64,000 nt of DNA from Diprion similis (GCF_021155765.1 NC_060112.1:17236001-17300000), one strand, 5' to 3'. Positions 25,108 through 38,591 are shown, counted from the first letter of the stretch. Program-made: numbers and translations. The notes: a model not told the origin generated them from the sequence alone.

Positions 25108-28100
25108 ATGGAAACCCTTCTGAAGCCGGCAAAGCTGCTTGCTGAGTGGGATTCTAACTTTGCGCAGGTAAAAATTAGACCCGGATTTTTATACTTGCTA
25201 TACGTAAGATCTGGTTAAAAATATTATGACCTTGGATGTGTCGAGACACAAGTGGTTCTTTATTTTAATACACAGAGTACATTTCAAGAATCTACACATT
25301 TATCTAATCTAAATATTAAGATATGCAGAAATATTGTTAGTATTGAAAAACTTGAATAATTTACCGAGTGTATTCGAATACTACCATGTCAATTAATCCC
25401 GTTGACATTGAAACTTGGTTGTTCGTTGCCATTTACCAAACTAAGACATGAATTAAATTGAACTATTCTTTTTACACGTACGAAGTTTCTTTGCACGTTT
25501 TTTTGATACACAGATCGTGTCCTAATTGCACTTTTATATGCCATTACGTAATGTCAAATATTGCGCAATATGCTGATTAGACATGAACCGTCAACTTAAA
25601 CTGTGTGTGATAACATTTTTCGAGGGAGCATCGTATGAATAATAATCATCCTATGAATAATAATTCATACATATTATGTATGTCTTCAAAATAACTGTGA
25701 TCGGTCTAACATTTATCGATAGCATTCAATTTCATGTCGGTAGAAAAGTACAATATTTGTATGAACCGGAATGATGGAGATTGAAAAATTTCAATAGAAA
25801 CTGAACTTTAGAATAAAATGTATATATATGCACACGCGCACGCGCTCACACACACACTCACACCCCGAAATTGGGCTTTCAAATACTGGAAAAAAAAGAA
25901 TGATTTCATGCTACATATGAGTAACTTTTACAATTTCAATTCTAGAAAAATTAGGATATTTTTTTGAATTTCAGAGCTTGGAAAAGTATTTCATTTTACT
26001 TAAGGCAACGCAAAATGTGAATTTTGGAGAGGCTGCTCTAGTTATACAAAACTCTGCCAATGTATATGCACGTCGAGTCGAATACTTACAGAATGAGACA
26101 GAGGCACTCAATCAATCTCTCATCATACACAAGTAAGTAAGTTTTGAGTCATCGTGATTTCCAGACAGCGAGACCGAGCTGATTTATACGTGAAATGAGG
26201 TTGAATGTTAAATTGACTGGATTTGAAATTCGAATAATTATTGGTTGCACTATCAAGCTAGTGATACAATTTGTTTAAAGATACATACTTGCAATTTTTA
26301 GCGATGGGGCAGATTCAGAAGAAACAACGGCAAAGAAAAAAAAGTATCAAAAATCAAATAACGTGATCGATTTCAATGATTTTGAATCACTGGAATTATC
26401 AAATCAAATTGGGAAGTCCAGTAACTTGAAAGAAGGTGCACAAAAGACTTTGAAGCTGCTTACCCGCCGATTCACCCAACTTGAAAGCAATTTAGCTCAA
26501 TTATCATCGCCCATTGAAATTCTTAGCATTCAAGGTGAAGTTATAGGAAATAAATATGACTTCCGGTAGGTGTTTGAATAATCGTTAAGTCATGTTATGT
26601 CTACATTGGACATCCCTAGCTCTAGATTCATACTTTATCAAATCTCAATTATTGTAATCTGAAATTGCAAAGAAATACTGATTTGAAATATGTCGTTCCA
26701 TTTCAATATTTTTTCATTGCAAATTATTGATAAGAATTTTTATTTATCTATGCAGGTGTAATCAACAACTAACTAAAAACTGCATGCTGGTTGATGAACT
26801 CACGCCAAACGGTAAGTGACTTGGTTCTAAAATTCTCCCTTCCCTGAATATTTTTTACCCTCTAATCAAGAATTCAGAAATCCATATTAAACTTCCAACT
26901 GAATTTAGTACATTGGTAATACCAAATCATAATTAATTTGTCATTGTCATTACTTTCACATTGCCAAATGGTCATTTCAATAGTTTTTTAGTAAAAATAA
27001 ATAAAAAGACAAGTATGTAAAATTTATTTGATTTCTTGCAATGATTATTCAGATTTTGGCCAACCATCGCTCACAGTTAGTCCGAACTACCAAACCACAG
27101 CTAACGACACTCCAAACATGCACCTTGATTCTGCATATGGTTCAATGTTCGATAACACTGAAACAGCTGAAACTCCTGCATGTACAAATTCAGAAGAAAT
27201 AGAATCCAATGTTATTGACTCTCGTGCTAACAAAAACATTGACGAAAGTTGTGACATTCCTAATGATGCTGATGCTGGCTACACCTCAGATGATGCTCAA
27301 GACGCTGTTGAGCCACAATTAACGAGGTACATACTAAGGTTTTTCTTAAAAACAATTGCAGAAGTGATGTACGTCACTTGGCTGCTTTTTCGGCTTTCAA
27401 TCAATAAATTATTTAATTAATAGATAAAAAGCAATTGCATCACCAACAATCACAATTAGATTTTACGGACTAAAATAATCTAGATTTCATCTGTTTTTTC
27501 GAAGTTCCACAACGGTAGAATCCACACAGACTAAGGATAATACAAATCAACAAATTCTAGAGCCAATACCATTTGAGAATGGTATTCCTGATCCAATTCC
27601 TAGGCGCAGGACTCAATTTAAACTGCCATGCCACGTATCTTTACTCAAGTCAAAATCGGTAAAATTATATAGAATATTTCATTTAACTATTCAACATTGT
27701 CATAGGGAAGCACTGAAATTCTTTTCTTTTGTTCTCTTACAGCGTAAGCGGAAGAATTTATCAGAGAATAAGAAACGTGAACATCTGACAAGATTCTTGT
27801 TGAATAGGTATGAGCTAGCACATAAGAAGCTGAAAGTTGATTCTCCTACTAGACAACTATTCGCACCTATGAAGAAAGGTATTAATAGAATAAAGAAGAA
27901 TAGCAATAGGCGTGACACACTTCACATCATGCCACAAGCCAAGGAATTTTCATTTTTCTCTGTTAATCTCTGTTAATTTTAAATTATAGAGGAGTTTGAA
28001 GAGTTCCAAAAATCCTTCGATCAATACCTCAAAAACATGCGGGGTTGTGAAACAGATAATTACGAGGCGGTATCCAGCAGCCTAACTAGGGAACTTTTGG

Positions 28101-29079
28101 GCTTTCAGCGAAATTTTGGCAAGCGAGACCCATTAACAGAAAGATTTACTTACACAGCCGATGATTCCATTCTGGATTCATCGATGATCATTGAGCCTGA
28201 GTCAGATCTCTCCAGTGTACCAGAATCATTCACCACACCTCCACCCACTCCAGAGGCAGCTAATCATGGACACAATTATAGGGAACTTGTTGAGCAGCGA
28301 ATCAAACAGATCGGTGAAGAGACCAGGGAGCAGTCTGACCTAGAACAAAGAGTGGCTGAATGGCACAGATCGTTAAGGCCAAAACTAGTTGCAGCAGAAC
28401 GCAGGCCAGCATTTCACATGCACGAATACAGTTCTCGAATAATCGAGGCTCTCGAGGCTACAGGCAGCAGAAAATTACCTTTCGGTAATTTAATTAAAAA
28501 TCAATCTACGCCTGAAGTTGCTAGATACTTTTTAGCTTCCTTGCAACTGGTACGTATCGTTTAGCAACTGGTTCTACTAATTTTCGGGTACAATGTATTA
28601 ATTAAGTGAAGAAATTTTTTGCAAATACTCCAAAGGCAAACCCGTTTGGACATATTCTGATTGGCCGTCAAACAATAAATACTTAGCTTACGAAATACTT
28701 TACTAGACACGATGTAACAGAGATCAGTGTACTAGTGTAAAATTTCATAATGACTGAATTTCGTTGTTTTCCCGGGCTTTAGGATCCGGCAATTTTGTGG
28801 TCTATATCAGAGATGTGTCCAATCGAGATATGTTGGGTATCGTCATAATTCAATACGTAGCTTGTTATTAAAATTTATTATTATCATTTTTTCTTACAAC
28901 AGGCCAATAGTTACGATATTGCAATAAATGCAACTGCGGATTCTGGTTGCGGTATAGAACTGAAACTATTGGAGCAAGAAAAACATCCCCAAACTTTTGA
29001 CCCGAACGAAAATATTGATAGGTTACCAATATCTGAAATTTCTAATGACTGTACTATGCTAAGGATAAGTACGTCATAG
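25108..29079 (+). CDS. NCAPH2: Condensin-2 complex subunit H2 (NCAPH2 / Cap-H2), 9 exons
   Basis: NCAPH2 is the kleisin-type subunit that bridges the SMC2-SMC4 heads in condensin II, which compacts chromosomes in the nucleus; in Drosophila, Cap-H2 also promotes homologue unpairing. Exons are 25108-25167, 25975-26132, 26302-26565, 26756-26811, 27053-27326, 27505-27658, 27743-27878, 27990-28549 and 28903-29079. All have GT-AG borders and one continuous frame of 612 aa, close to the roughly 605 aa of human NCAPH2. The N-terminal domain shows the pattern LLKPAKLLAEW, then EAALVIQNSANVYARRVEYL (exon 2), the FNDFESLEL acidic segment and GEVIGNKYDFR. The middle (residues about 180-320) is acidic and disordered. 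The C-terminal domain carries RVAEWHRSLRPKL, AFHMHEYSSRIIEAL and VARYFLASLQLAN, all typical of the family. The start codon is the first ATG after an in-frame TAG at 25066. Confidence 0.93.
25831..25866. repeat. CA/CG-rich dinucleotide repeat
   Basis: Mixed CA and CG dinucleotides in NCAPH2 intron 1, preceded by a short TA run. Confidence 0.6.
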
Positions 29080-29302
29080 AATTAGAGATTAAGTTGCCTA
29101 AAGTACACAGAGTATGTCATTTTACTTACTCAAAAATGTCGAGGATAGGTTGTGTAAATACCAAGCTTGACCCTTTGCATTCAACACAGAATGGTCTCTC
29201 AGAGATTTCAGAGGCGAGTCTAAACGGTCAACTTTTTTTAAGTATCTTATTTTGAATATTGAGGTAGTATATTTTATCAGTAGATTGTATGACTATTTTT
29301 TC

Positions 29303-29308
29303 AATAAA
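29303..29308 (+). terminator. Candidate NCAPH2 polyadenylation signal
   Basis: AATAAA lies about 225 bp after the NCAPH2 stop codon, within AT-rich DNA. Further AATAAA copies near 29.67 kb are alternatives. Confidence 0.4.
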
Positions 29309-30045
29309 ATTATCATAAATCTCATTGAAACTAGTTTCGAAAATTGATTAATTGCTGCACAGATTTGAAACGCATTCATTCCTGAGGTGAGAATGTTAGC
29401 CTTCTATTGATTTCCTGAAGTTGCCACGAAATAATTTATTCCAGACAAGTTTAAAAGTATTCAGTATTGACACTGGCTCAGGATTACTAGATGCAAAATG
29501 TGGATACTATTTTTTAGTACATTTATATGTGTAATAATAGCATAATATATTATATAAAAAATTTATCGCTTGTTAAAAATTCAAATGTGGGGCTTTTAAT
29601 TTTATATTTTTCAACTACGCTGTTGATAATAACACGAAAAATACTGTTTTAACGCTAAAAAATTTAGTGAATAAATAAATTGCAAGAATTATTTTTGTTA
29701 CATAGCATGTATCTATTTAGTAATTGAATTCACACGTTATGTAAATTGTTAATACACAGTTATCCCCAAAATACAATCCCTCTTGTATTCAAAAGTATTG
29801 TGTTATTTTTGTTCACAATGACAGTATTACAGTAAGGCTGCCAAACATTCTCTCCTTCCTCTCAATGACCGAGTATCCGAAATCACAAAATAAATAATTG
29901 AAGTTCTTCAATTAATTATTACTATTGAGTGAAGATAAATCATCTGACACACATACTTTGATTTCTTTGCGTTAAATGTAACAGAAAGTGTGTTAAAAAT
30001 TCCGGTATCAGGAATAAAGTTCTCAATAGAAAGTTAGCTTCGGAA

Positions 30046-30051
30046 TTTATT
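30046..30051 (-). terminator. Candidate polyadenylation signal of the 166-aa gene
   Basis: AATAAA on the minus strand begins about 35 bp after the stop codon at 30086-30088. It would give a very short 3' UTR. Confidence 0.4.
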
Positions 30052-30085
30052 CATCTTTGGATTCATTCTGATGTATTTTTATAAA

Positions 30086-31164
30086 TTAAATGCTTGATCC
30101 GATCTGTGCTTTCCAATGAGGAGGGGCTAGCTCATCTAGTCTGCGGTCCAAAAAGTTAACGCAGCTGCCTAATTGAGATGCTGCATCCTCTATCGCAGCG
30201 ATTCTCAGAGCCTCTAATTCTGGTAATTCATTTTCCACCAAAATCATCTGTGGGAAGTGAATGTATCAGCGACTATTTTTCAATAAAAAAAATCACTGAA
30301 GTAGATAGCAATTGTATAAGCACTCTATGAAAGTACTTTTGAAACAACAAATTTCGCTTTGTTTAACTGATTCTAAAAGTTTAAGTGAACACAACCGATG
30401 TACGTACTCTTTTCTCAAGATTGTTCAGCTTCAGTGATAGAGCTTCTACGTACCCAGGTGGAATACTTCGTTCTTTGGGTAGGCCTGTGGACATTGAAAC
30501 TGATAATAAAACTATTTCGTTAACGACCGTTTTTCCATTTTCATTCATATTCATGAACAAACTTTGACTCTCGTATCATTATTTGAAATTCTTATGAAAA
30601 CCTGATTTGCAGAATTTAAATAAAAGTTCTTCGTAAAATGTGAATTAAAAGAAAAATCATTATGCATATTATCAGTAAATCCAGTTAAAACTTACAGTAT
30701 TGATGAATGCGAACAACGTCCACAATGAATGGCCTGAATGTAGAAGAAACAAGAAAATCTACATTAGTACTACTATCTAAATTGACAAGGAAAATTATTG
30801 GTACAAAACGTGGTGGGTAAGAATGGAAAGTAATGCTTATCAATAGCAGCAAAAAGTATTGTGTCGAAGATAATGGATACATACTTGTCCTTTGAGGAGC
30901 CATCGAGCAAAGTGGAAACTGGTATTAGATTATTGTCATGTCTTCTGACTTTCAATACTCTATTTCCATCATCTTCAATGCCAACCAAACAGAATAGGGC
31001 AAGCCTGAGATCGTCGAATGTTAATTCTGGCTCCAAAGTAACTTGCTGCAAAATAGTTTGTACTTTGTCATTTTCTCCTTCTAAAACATAGCAATAAATC
31101 ACGGTAGATAATAATATGCACGCATTACGTAGTCACTCGCTGTCAAATGCAATTTGTCAACCAT
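30086..31164 (-). CDS. Small protein of unknown function, 5 exons (166 aa)
   Basis: I do not recognise this family. Exons on the minus strand are 31164-31137, 31080-30885, 30733-30696, 30484-30408 and 30247-30086; phases agree and the 501-nt frame is open. The central part (residues about 24-75) looks like a compact mixed fold (TFDDLRLALFCLVGIEDDGN, then LKVRRHDNNLIPVSTLL). A short conserved-looking stretch (PFIVDVVRIHQYCLPKER) bridges to a helical C-terminal half that looks like a coiled coil (EALSLKLNNLEKR, ELPELEALRIAAIEDAASQL) and ends PPHWKAQIGSSI. Exon 3 is only 38 bp. Exons 2-5 are well supported by splice consensus. Exon 1 depends on a weak GTGACT donor and a 56-bp intron, so the N terminus may be wrong. 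The gene is convergent with NCAPH2. Confidence 0.7.
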
Positions 31165-33386
31165 AATACATTCAAAGCTAACCTACCGAGTAGATCGTAT
31201 CTGCGAATTTGAACCCATACCCTTATTTTGCTCATTCCCATATTTTTTCAAATCTTTACCAAGTTTAACCAGCTGCTTTATTTCTATCACTCAGAAGCCA
31301 CTAGGCACGATTAATCACCTGCGACGTTCCACCGCTTTGTAGTGTTTGTTCTCAGACGTTGGTCATATATCGAATTTTGCGCAAGCGCCCAATCAGATGC
31401 CGAAATACATTTCCGTAAGTATAATGGGCTGCCTACACTTAGGTGCTCCTATATCAGGGGTACGATATAAAAATGTACAAATCCTTTTTTATAAATATTT
31501 TTTCCTTCCTTCGTTTTTGAAGTTTAATTACATTTTTTTATATACATATTAGGAAGACAAGACATTAATCCGGTAACTAAATATTGGTGTATATAATATA
31601 CATTTATTTGTACAGAATTACATCCTAAAATATTATAAACTCGAGAGGAAACTACGTATTTTGTTAATTCAATTTAAATTCTTTTCCACCGAAATTTCGA
31701 CTGTACATACAATCAACTTTCGTGCTTGTCTATGGCGTATTAAAAAGAATTATACACTAAACCAGCGCTTAATAAATATGTGTATGTGGATTAACATGTT
31801 ACATTTATGTGTCTAATTGCAAAAGTAAGCAAGGTTTACTGTAATGATTTAAATTAAACTACGCGTTAATTTCACTTGCCGAATGAAAATTGTACATTAG
31901 ACAGTATGAAAAAATTATTTTTCAGAGGATAAGATTGAGGTGATTCTTACATTGACAGAATTTTTTAAGATAAAAATAACTAAATTGAACGTCAAATAAC
32001 CCAAAACTTCATACTCTGTACGAATAATTCATGTAGCCTTCAATAAATAAAATAACAGAAAAGTGTCTCCATTAGGTCATAATATTTTGGTTTTTTGCAT
32101 GAAACCTAACTCAGGTACGTTATAGCTTGGAATATAATTGAATACGTGAGTTGGAATATTGACCCTGATTACGTAGAATTGTAAAACTGTACATCAGAAT
32201 TCTTACTGCGATCTAATATGCGTGAAACGCTTTTTCACTATATGTGAAATGAAATAAAAAATATCTTAACTTATACTTACGAATTAATTTCACATCCACT
32301 GTACACATGATTATAAAATGAAGACTGAAAATCGTTAAAGATTGGTGTACCTTGGACAGTATACAAGCGGAGATTTAAACCAAGTTTCAGAGGTTGATTT
32401 CGCATATTCTAGTTTAATAAACAATCTGACTGTCGACTAGGCAGATAAATCAAGACGAATTTCAATCGTTGTTGAACTGATAAATAATTCAATAATAATA
32501 TTACCAGTAAGACGGTTTACCAAGTCAGAAGTACATTGACACTATTTTGATGTATGTCATTATTTTATCCTACTATAGATTGTGGCAATTGTTAGTTTTT
32601 TACGTGGCAGAAAGTAAATCCTTTGGCACGTATTACAGACTTTCACGATTCAAAGAAGAATTAAAACTAAGAGTTAAAACTAATATGGCGCGAATAACGG
32701 CCGTCATATTTTTTACTTTTCCTATACTTGATTTGTAGATCCGGTTCGAATATGTAGAAATAAAAAAGTTTACTATTATGAGCTAATTATCATACAGTTT
32801 CAGTAAGTATTTTTTTAGTAATTTTATCACAGATTACTGATTTTATAGATTCTAGTTTTCAATTACACTCATCCTATGAAGAAATTGCTTGTTGGAAATA
32901 ACATCACTGGTTTCATCAATGCAGAACTGAAATTTTCAACTAATTTTACTGATAGATTGTGGCATTTGATATCCTGAATACACATTCACATATACCTATA
33001 AAGTACTCCGCTTAATATACTTAAATAACGTTAAATATAAATGCAAATGTCTAATAGTTGCCCGATCTACCAAAGTAATCTAAAAAATCGTAGCCTCAAA
33101 ATAATAGGGTTGCATTACCATAAGATATTCTCAGCAATTAGAACCCTGTTACTCTAAGGTGACGAGATGACCAAAATACATATAAAAAAAAAAATTAATA
33201 TGTACATCGTATATCTAGTGGTATTCAATAATTTATGGTATAATTATGCCTAGAAGTAGTTGACTGGTCTAAGCATCTGATTTAATCTGACTGATCTGAT
33301 CTTACATATTACACGATTTTCAATCGTAGCAAATGATACAGTCTTTTTCAGAGTGATGATTTCTAATTTTAAAAGATTGAGTGCTT
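31165..33386. other. Intergenic region; nothing coding seen
   Basis: AT-rich sequence between the start of the 166-aa gene and the stop of the ankyrin gene, both on the minus strand. It should contain the promoter of the first at its left end and the 3' UTR of the second at its right end. Short open frames (31154-31342, 31346-31552, 32547-32738) have no recognisable product. Confidence 0.5.
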
Positions 33387-36300
33387 CTAACTTATTCCTT
33401 GATTAAGCTTTTCTGCCAAACTATTATGCTTATTTTCATCTACCAAACCTGCTGGTGATTGCCCAGCAAAATTTGTGATAGTCGTTGAAGCTCTGTTCTC
33501 TATCAAATACCATGCTAGTGGAATATTTTGGTGATCTAGAGCATGAAATATTGCTGTACGACCAGATTTAGCATCTCGTAAGTTGATATTCGCTCCGGCG
33601 GAAATTAGCTGTTTCACTGCATTTACATTCCCCAACTGTGCACAGTAGTGCAAAGGCGCGAAACCTGAACATAATTGAATAATAAAAAATTTGAAACTAG
33701 AGTTTCTACAACTATGGAGTGAAAAAGTCAGCACACAAACTACTGGAAAGATAGAAATTACCTTCAGAGTCCATATTGTCGAGTAAGCTTGGTGAATCCA
33801 CGTGAATGATCAGCTGAGGTAGAACTGTGGAGGACATTTTGCATGCCGTAATAAGCGCTGACTCGTGAAGTTTCATAGGAAATGCAGGCTTTGCTCCAGC
33901 TTTCAGGAGAATCTCGACTATGACTGGTTCTACGTCATGTTCGACTGCAAGTTCCAAACTCGTCTGTAAAATATGAATAACAAAAATTATTGATCAGATA
34001 AGTGAACAAAGCCAGTAGATATGATCCTTATTTGTGACACTGGCTCAATCATTATTGCGCCAACATAATATAATTTGTCTCATGGTTAGAAATGCATGTG
34101 AAATTAGTAAGACTCGAGTTATAACTCACCTTTCCGCACTCAGTGAGCACATCAACGCTTTCTTTCACAGCTTTGAGAACAATCAGCTGTCTTTGCACTT
34201 CCTTGATATTTCCACTCAGAACTGCTTGATGAATTCCCAGCATTCCTTCATTGTCAAAATTTGTCGCCGCTTGAAAATCTTTTTGCAATTGATCAAAAAT
34301 TTTTAAAAATTTTGTATCAGGGTTTGAAAGTACTTTCTGAATTTGGTGCGCTCTTGGTGTTGGTTCCTCGAGAAAATCTTCACAGAAATCAAAAAGATCA
34401 TCCGATGTCTTCAAAACTTCAGTCTGTGTATTGATGCATGCATTGTTTGTCCATTCCTGTGCACAATTCAGAAGTAACCTGTTTTCAGATTGTAGTTGCA
34501 GAATTCTGTCAGTCATTTGATTTACCTCCAGCCTGTTTAAGGTAGGGAGGTTTTCGTTACACTCTAAGAACATTTGTGGCTCCAAAAGACTAAAAACTGT
34601 TGTTTGGGTTTGTGAATCATTAACAGAGACTGTAGGTGGAAGAGGTATATCTCTTTTTAAACCGATTCCACAATCAGCAAGAGCTTTGAAAGCTTTCTCA
34701 CGTAAAACTTGATCAGGCAATGTACTGAGTGCTTTCTGAATAATATCTAAATCTTGTCGCTTAGGTGATGCAGTACTAGTCACTGAACTGGTACCATTTG
34801 GTGCTATGCTCTGATTGCGGGATTCAACATTGAAACTATGATTGAAAGCACGGTCTTGGATAGTTACTGCATTCTCAGTGGCATTTGCATTCGTATCAAT
34901 TTCCATACTGCTTGTCTCAGCACTGGCTCCATTTGTATCCGCGTCGATCCTTTCATTTATACATGACATATCTACGTCTTTAGGTAAAATAACCATCATA
35001 TTTTCACCTAAATTTTTACCATTATTTCCATTTTCTTTATCGATGAACCCTGTATTATCTTTATCTGTACACAAGGATCTAGTTTTTATCTGAACAAAGT
35101 CTGTATGCTGTGTGAGAACTGCTGAATTCTCAATACTCTCTTTTCCACCATCTGTAAGCGTAACATCATTTGTTGGACTCATGACATGTTGAGTATAATC
35201 AATATTTGGTGTATTGGCTTCAGTATTACTTTCCACTGAGTTTTTCATAGCTTCTATGCTGTTTGTCGCAGATTCTCTTTCATTGACTTTACAGCTGTTT
35301 TTTTTATTATTTTCTAATGTTCTACTATACGTTTTGACAGGGATCAAAGGTTTCAATTCAGTTTGGAGACTTGTGTGTAATAGGCTTGACACTGGACTCC
35401 TACTTTTCCGAGTTACTGTAAGAGGCTTAGAATCAGCTGATCGCCTTACAGCAGTTGTTGGTTTGTCAACACGTTCAACAATCTTTTTGATAATCATATT
35501 ACTTTGATTAGACCCCTTTGTTTTACATTCACCAAGTCCCGAGATACTCAAAGAAATGTTTGAATTCTCCGTACTTGGCATAATGGATATGGATTGGGTA
35601 CCATTTTGATCCTTGTGTGATACAGAATTCCGCAGCTCAATAACAGTACTTGATGAAGTTTTTTTCTTGGTATCATTTGGATAAGGATAATTTTCTGCTC
35701 GTACCATGACAATTTTTTGCTTGGCAGGAGGCTGACTCAAGTTTTTAACATCTTTATGCATGTTTTTGATGTTGTTTAGACCATTCTGTTTGTCAACATG
35801 TATTAAAAAAACTTGTGAACTTGATGATACAGGTGGATGCTTCTGATTATCTGGGTGTCGCAATATCGTTGATGTCTGTTCAGGGTTTGCATTCGTCAGA
35901 GACTGTGACAGACTGGTTCCTTGTTTGGGTTTTGTCGAAGGGATGCTTGATATCGAAAAGCACTTAGATGGTTGTTGTACAAAGCTGTACGTGGATGCTG
36001 CTTGAGGTGAAACTCGTCCATTGCTCGCAACCTTGGTTTTGTCCATAGGTTTAAGGATCGAAACAGCTGTGGAATTGTTTTCTAGTTTACCAAACATGCT
36101 GTGCTTCTTCAACATTATTGTTTTCCCCTTAATCCCATCGCCTTTTTGAGGAAAAAGCTTAACTTCTATTTCTCCAAGATCCCGCCCATCTGGGGATTTA
36201 AGCTTAAGTTTTTGAAGCTTAGTACTGAGACTCATCTCCTTGTTTGGCACAAATTTCATGTTATTTGTATATGGCAACATAGACAAGGAACATTTTGCCC

Positions 36301-36451
36301 CGGGTATACGTTCTCGGGTTGCATTAGACTGTTCTATGTCGGTTGACAATGGTCCGTGGATCTGAATAGAAATATTTTTTTTTCCCAACTGAACCGTCAA
36401 GTTTTCATGCGTCCGAGGCCGTTTTGGTGGTGAAGGACTCGTATTATCCAT
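33387..36451 (-). CDS. Nuclear IκB-like (BCL3/NFKBIZ-type) ankyrin-repeat protein, 3 exons
   Basis: Coding exons are 36451-34130 (774 codons), 33963-33762 and 33664-33387, giving 933 aa with consensus GT-AG borders. The N terminus has a basic PPKRPR motif (residues 8-13), a likely nuclear localisation signal. Residues about 20-640 are Ser/Thr/Asn-rich and apparently disordered. A short leucine-rich helix (about 645-665) and an acidic stretch (DLFDFCEDFLEEP) precede the ankyrin region, which starts near residue 732. Repeats include GMLGIHQAVLSGN, TSLELAVEHD, FAPLHYCAQLGNVNAVKQL and KSGRTAIFHALDHQN (874 onward). SGRTA followed by LDHQN-type spacing and FAGQSP is characteristic of IκB, BCL3 and NFKBIZ proteins. 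Family knowledge: nuclear IκBs bind NF-κB/Rel dimers on DNA and change immune gene transcription. That role is inferred here. About five or six repeats are visible, one or two fewer than in vertebrate relatives. Confidence 0.8.
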
Positions 36452-38591
36452 TCGTGCTCTATGGTTTTGATAAGATAAAATAGATTAATATTATCCATCA
36501 CGTAGGTTAGAAAACTAATTATTACATACTGTTAATATTGTCACTTTCTATTCTATGTGAAAGACAATATGCGTTTTGTGCCAGTCAAGCCTTCTAATAC
36601 AAAACGCAATTGAAAGTTAACCTATGACTTGCGTCTATTGACTCAATGATTTTTTGAACATGAAACAAGAATGTTAATGGATAAATACGTGCATTTGATC
36701 AACGTAAAATTACACAGGTTTGTAACATACGCCTTCAATAATCGAAACACATGTAGCTGGCTACTCGTCGATCAAGCGTAAGCACTTAAAAAAAGAACCA
36801 ATAATTGCAGGAATCACCGTTTTGCAGATAGAAACATAACACTATAGAAGACGGGAGATCCCTGAAGTTTCAAACAGCATGCGAGCGCTACGTTAGCAAA
36901 TGGTTGTCACGTGCAACTAGAATTATTACGCACAAACACGAGACATTAAAAAAAAAAACTTTTTTCTACAGAACTCCAAAGTCACGTAGTCACAGAGTAC
37001 AATATTACAGCGAAATTTCCTTAAATGGGTAACGCTTACTCTATCACAATTATGATATTAAGGTCAGCCTGGTCAAACCAAGATGCATGCGGGGAAAAAC
37101 TCGGAAACGACGTTCCAGGTGCAGCGCCTAGGTATCATCGTGCATGAACTATGCACGATCCACTCGAAAGTTGTTGCCCACACCGCCGCCAGCTGACTCC
37201 CTTCGACGAGATTCTTGTCCAGTTCGGCCAAGAATGTAGGCGATGGAACTGCATTTTAAAACTCTCCTCGTATAGCCATGCTCAGAAAAATAGTCCTAAA
37301 AAATTGACAACCTATCAAAATGTGGTAAGGCTTTATTTATGTGCCTCATTCTAACTTCTCGATCAATCTTAATGGAGAGTTTATGGCTACCATACCGTTC
37401 CGGAAGTTTCCAGTCTGCTAGCGCAGTTTTCATGAACACGACAAGAAGTTTTCCGGCATTCCACGGCGTGACAGTCGCTTAGACCATACCGACCATACAA
37501 TATGGTCCAAATAGGGAGTTCCGTTATATAGTGAAGTACATAGAATGAGCGCCAGAGTTCGCTTCCGCAGGCCCGCATACAGGTTTCTGTTTCTACAATT
37601 CTGCGCAAAATACAAAACTACATATATTTGACGTTCACTGCATTTGAAGGGCTTAGCAATGTGTAGCTAATTACGGTATGATTATAATTTTTTTAATTTT
37701 ATATTTCAACAGTTTGTTTATTCGGTTTAGACCACAGAGCTTCTACACATATCAGTGGTAAGCCCGCATGTGTGCATTTTTGCGTAAGCAGTGGTGTCAA
37801 AGCTCAACGGCTTCAGTCAATCGGCGAGAATCGAAACTAACATAGGTATAATGATCTGTTGAGCATTGTTTGAATCGTTTGAATGTTGTATTTCACAGAT
37901 GTAGTCAGTGTCTCTGGTTCCGCAACGAGGCCAATAGCGTGCCAATAGCAAATTACGATCTCCGGACGGCACTACTGGATTGGGCTAATTGCAGGGCAAG
38001 AGGAGCAACTTCGAGTTACGACAGCATACGGCAGCTTATATGATCATTTTCGACTTCTTACTCACTGGACATAACGGTTTCGGCAAACTTTGTTCGCAAA
38101 TTGTCCGAACCGAAGCTGTCCAGACTAATTACTTATAGAAGTAATTACGTACTTATACTCGTTTCTCCAGTCAACGGTATACGAAATATTGTAAGGATTC
38201 TCAAATGCATATTGATATGATCAAAAAAATATTTAAAAATTTTACTTTTAATTTCAAAATGATCAGTATCCGCGCGCTGTGAAAAAGTTATAAATTTACT
38301 GACAATGAGTGGGCAATGTATTGAAAGGGAAAATCATTTTTGTATTGCTACATAACACTGCATATTTTGGTGATAAAAAATACACCCCTCAAAGCTATAC
38401 TATAATTAAACTGCTTACTTTACCGCAATCGAATAGTTTAATGTATCAGATTACACTTGTTCATTTTTTCACTATGATTTCACGGACTATTCACTTTATT
38501 ACATTACGCAAACCGTCTTGCGAGAAATCAATTCATGTGTGAATAATTAAGGAATAGATAAGAAGTATTTTGTAACCTAGAAGCATACTGT

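Larger units (their letters stand above)
29080..30085. other. Intergenic region between convergent genes (3' UTRs)
   Basis: Both neighbouring genes end here, so the interval should be their two 3' UTRs with terminators. It is AT-rich with no supported ORF. Candidate polyadenylation signals on each strand are listed separately. Confidence 0.6.

Noticed and set aside
24773-25132. 119-codon minus-strand ORF overlapping the NCAPH2 start
   Set aside because: No family resemblance; it overlaps the convincing NCAPH2 first exon and probable 5' UTR on the other strand.
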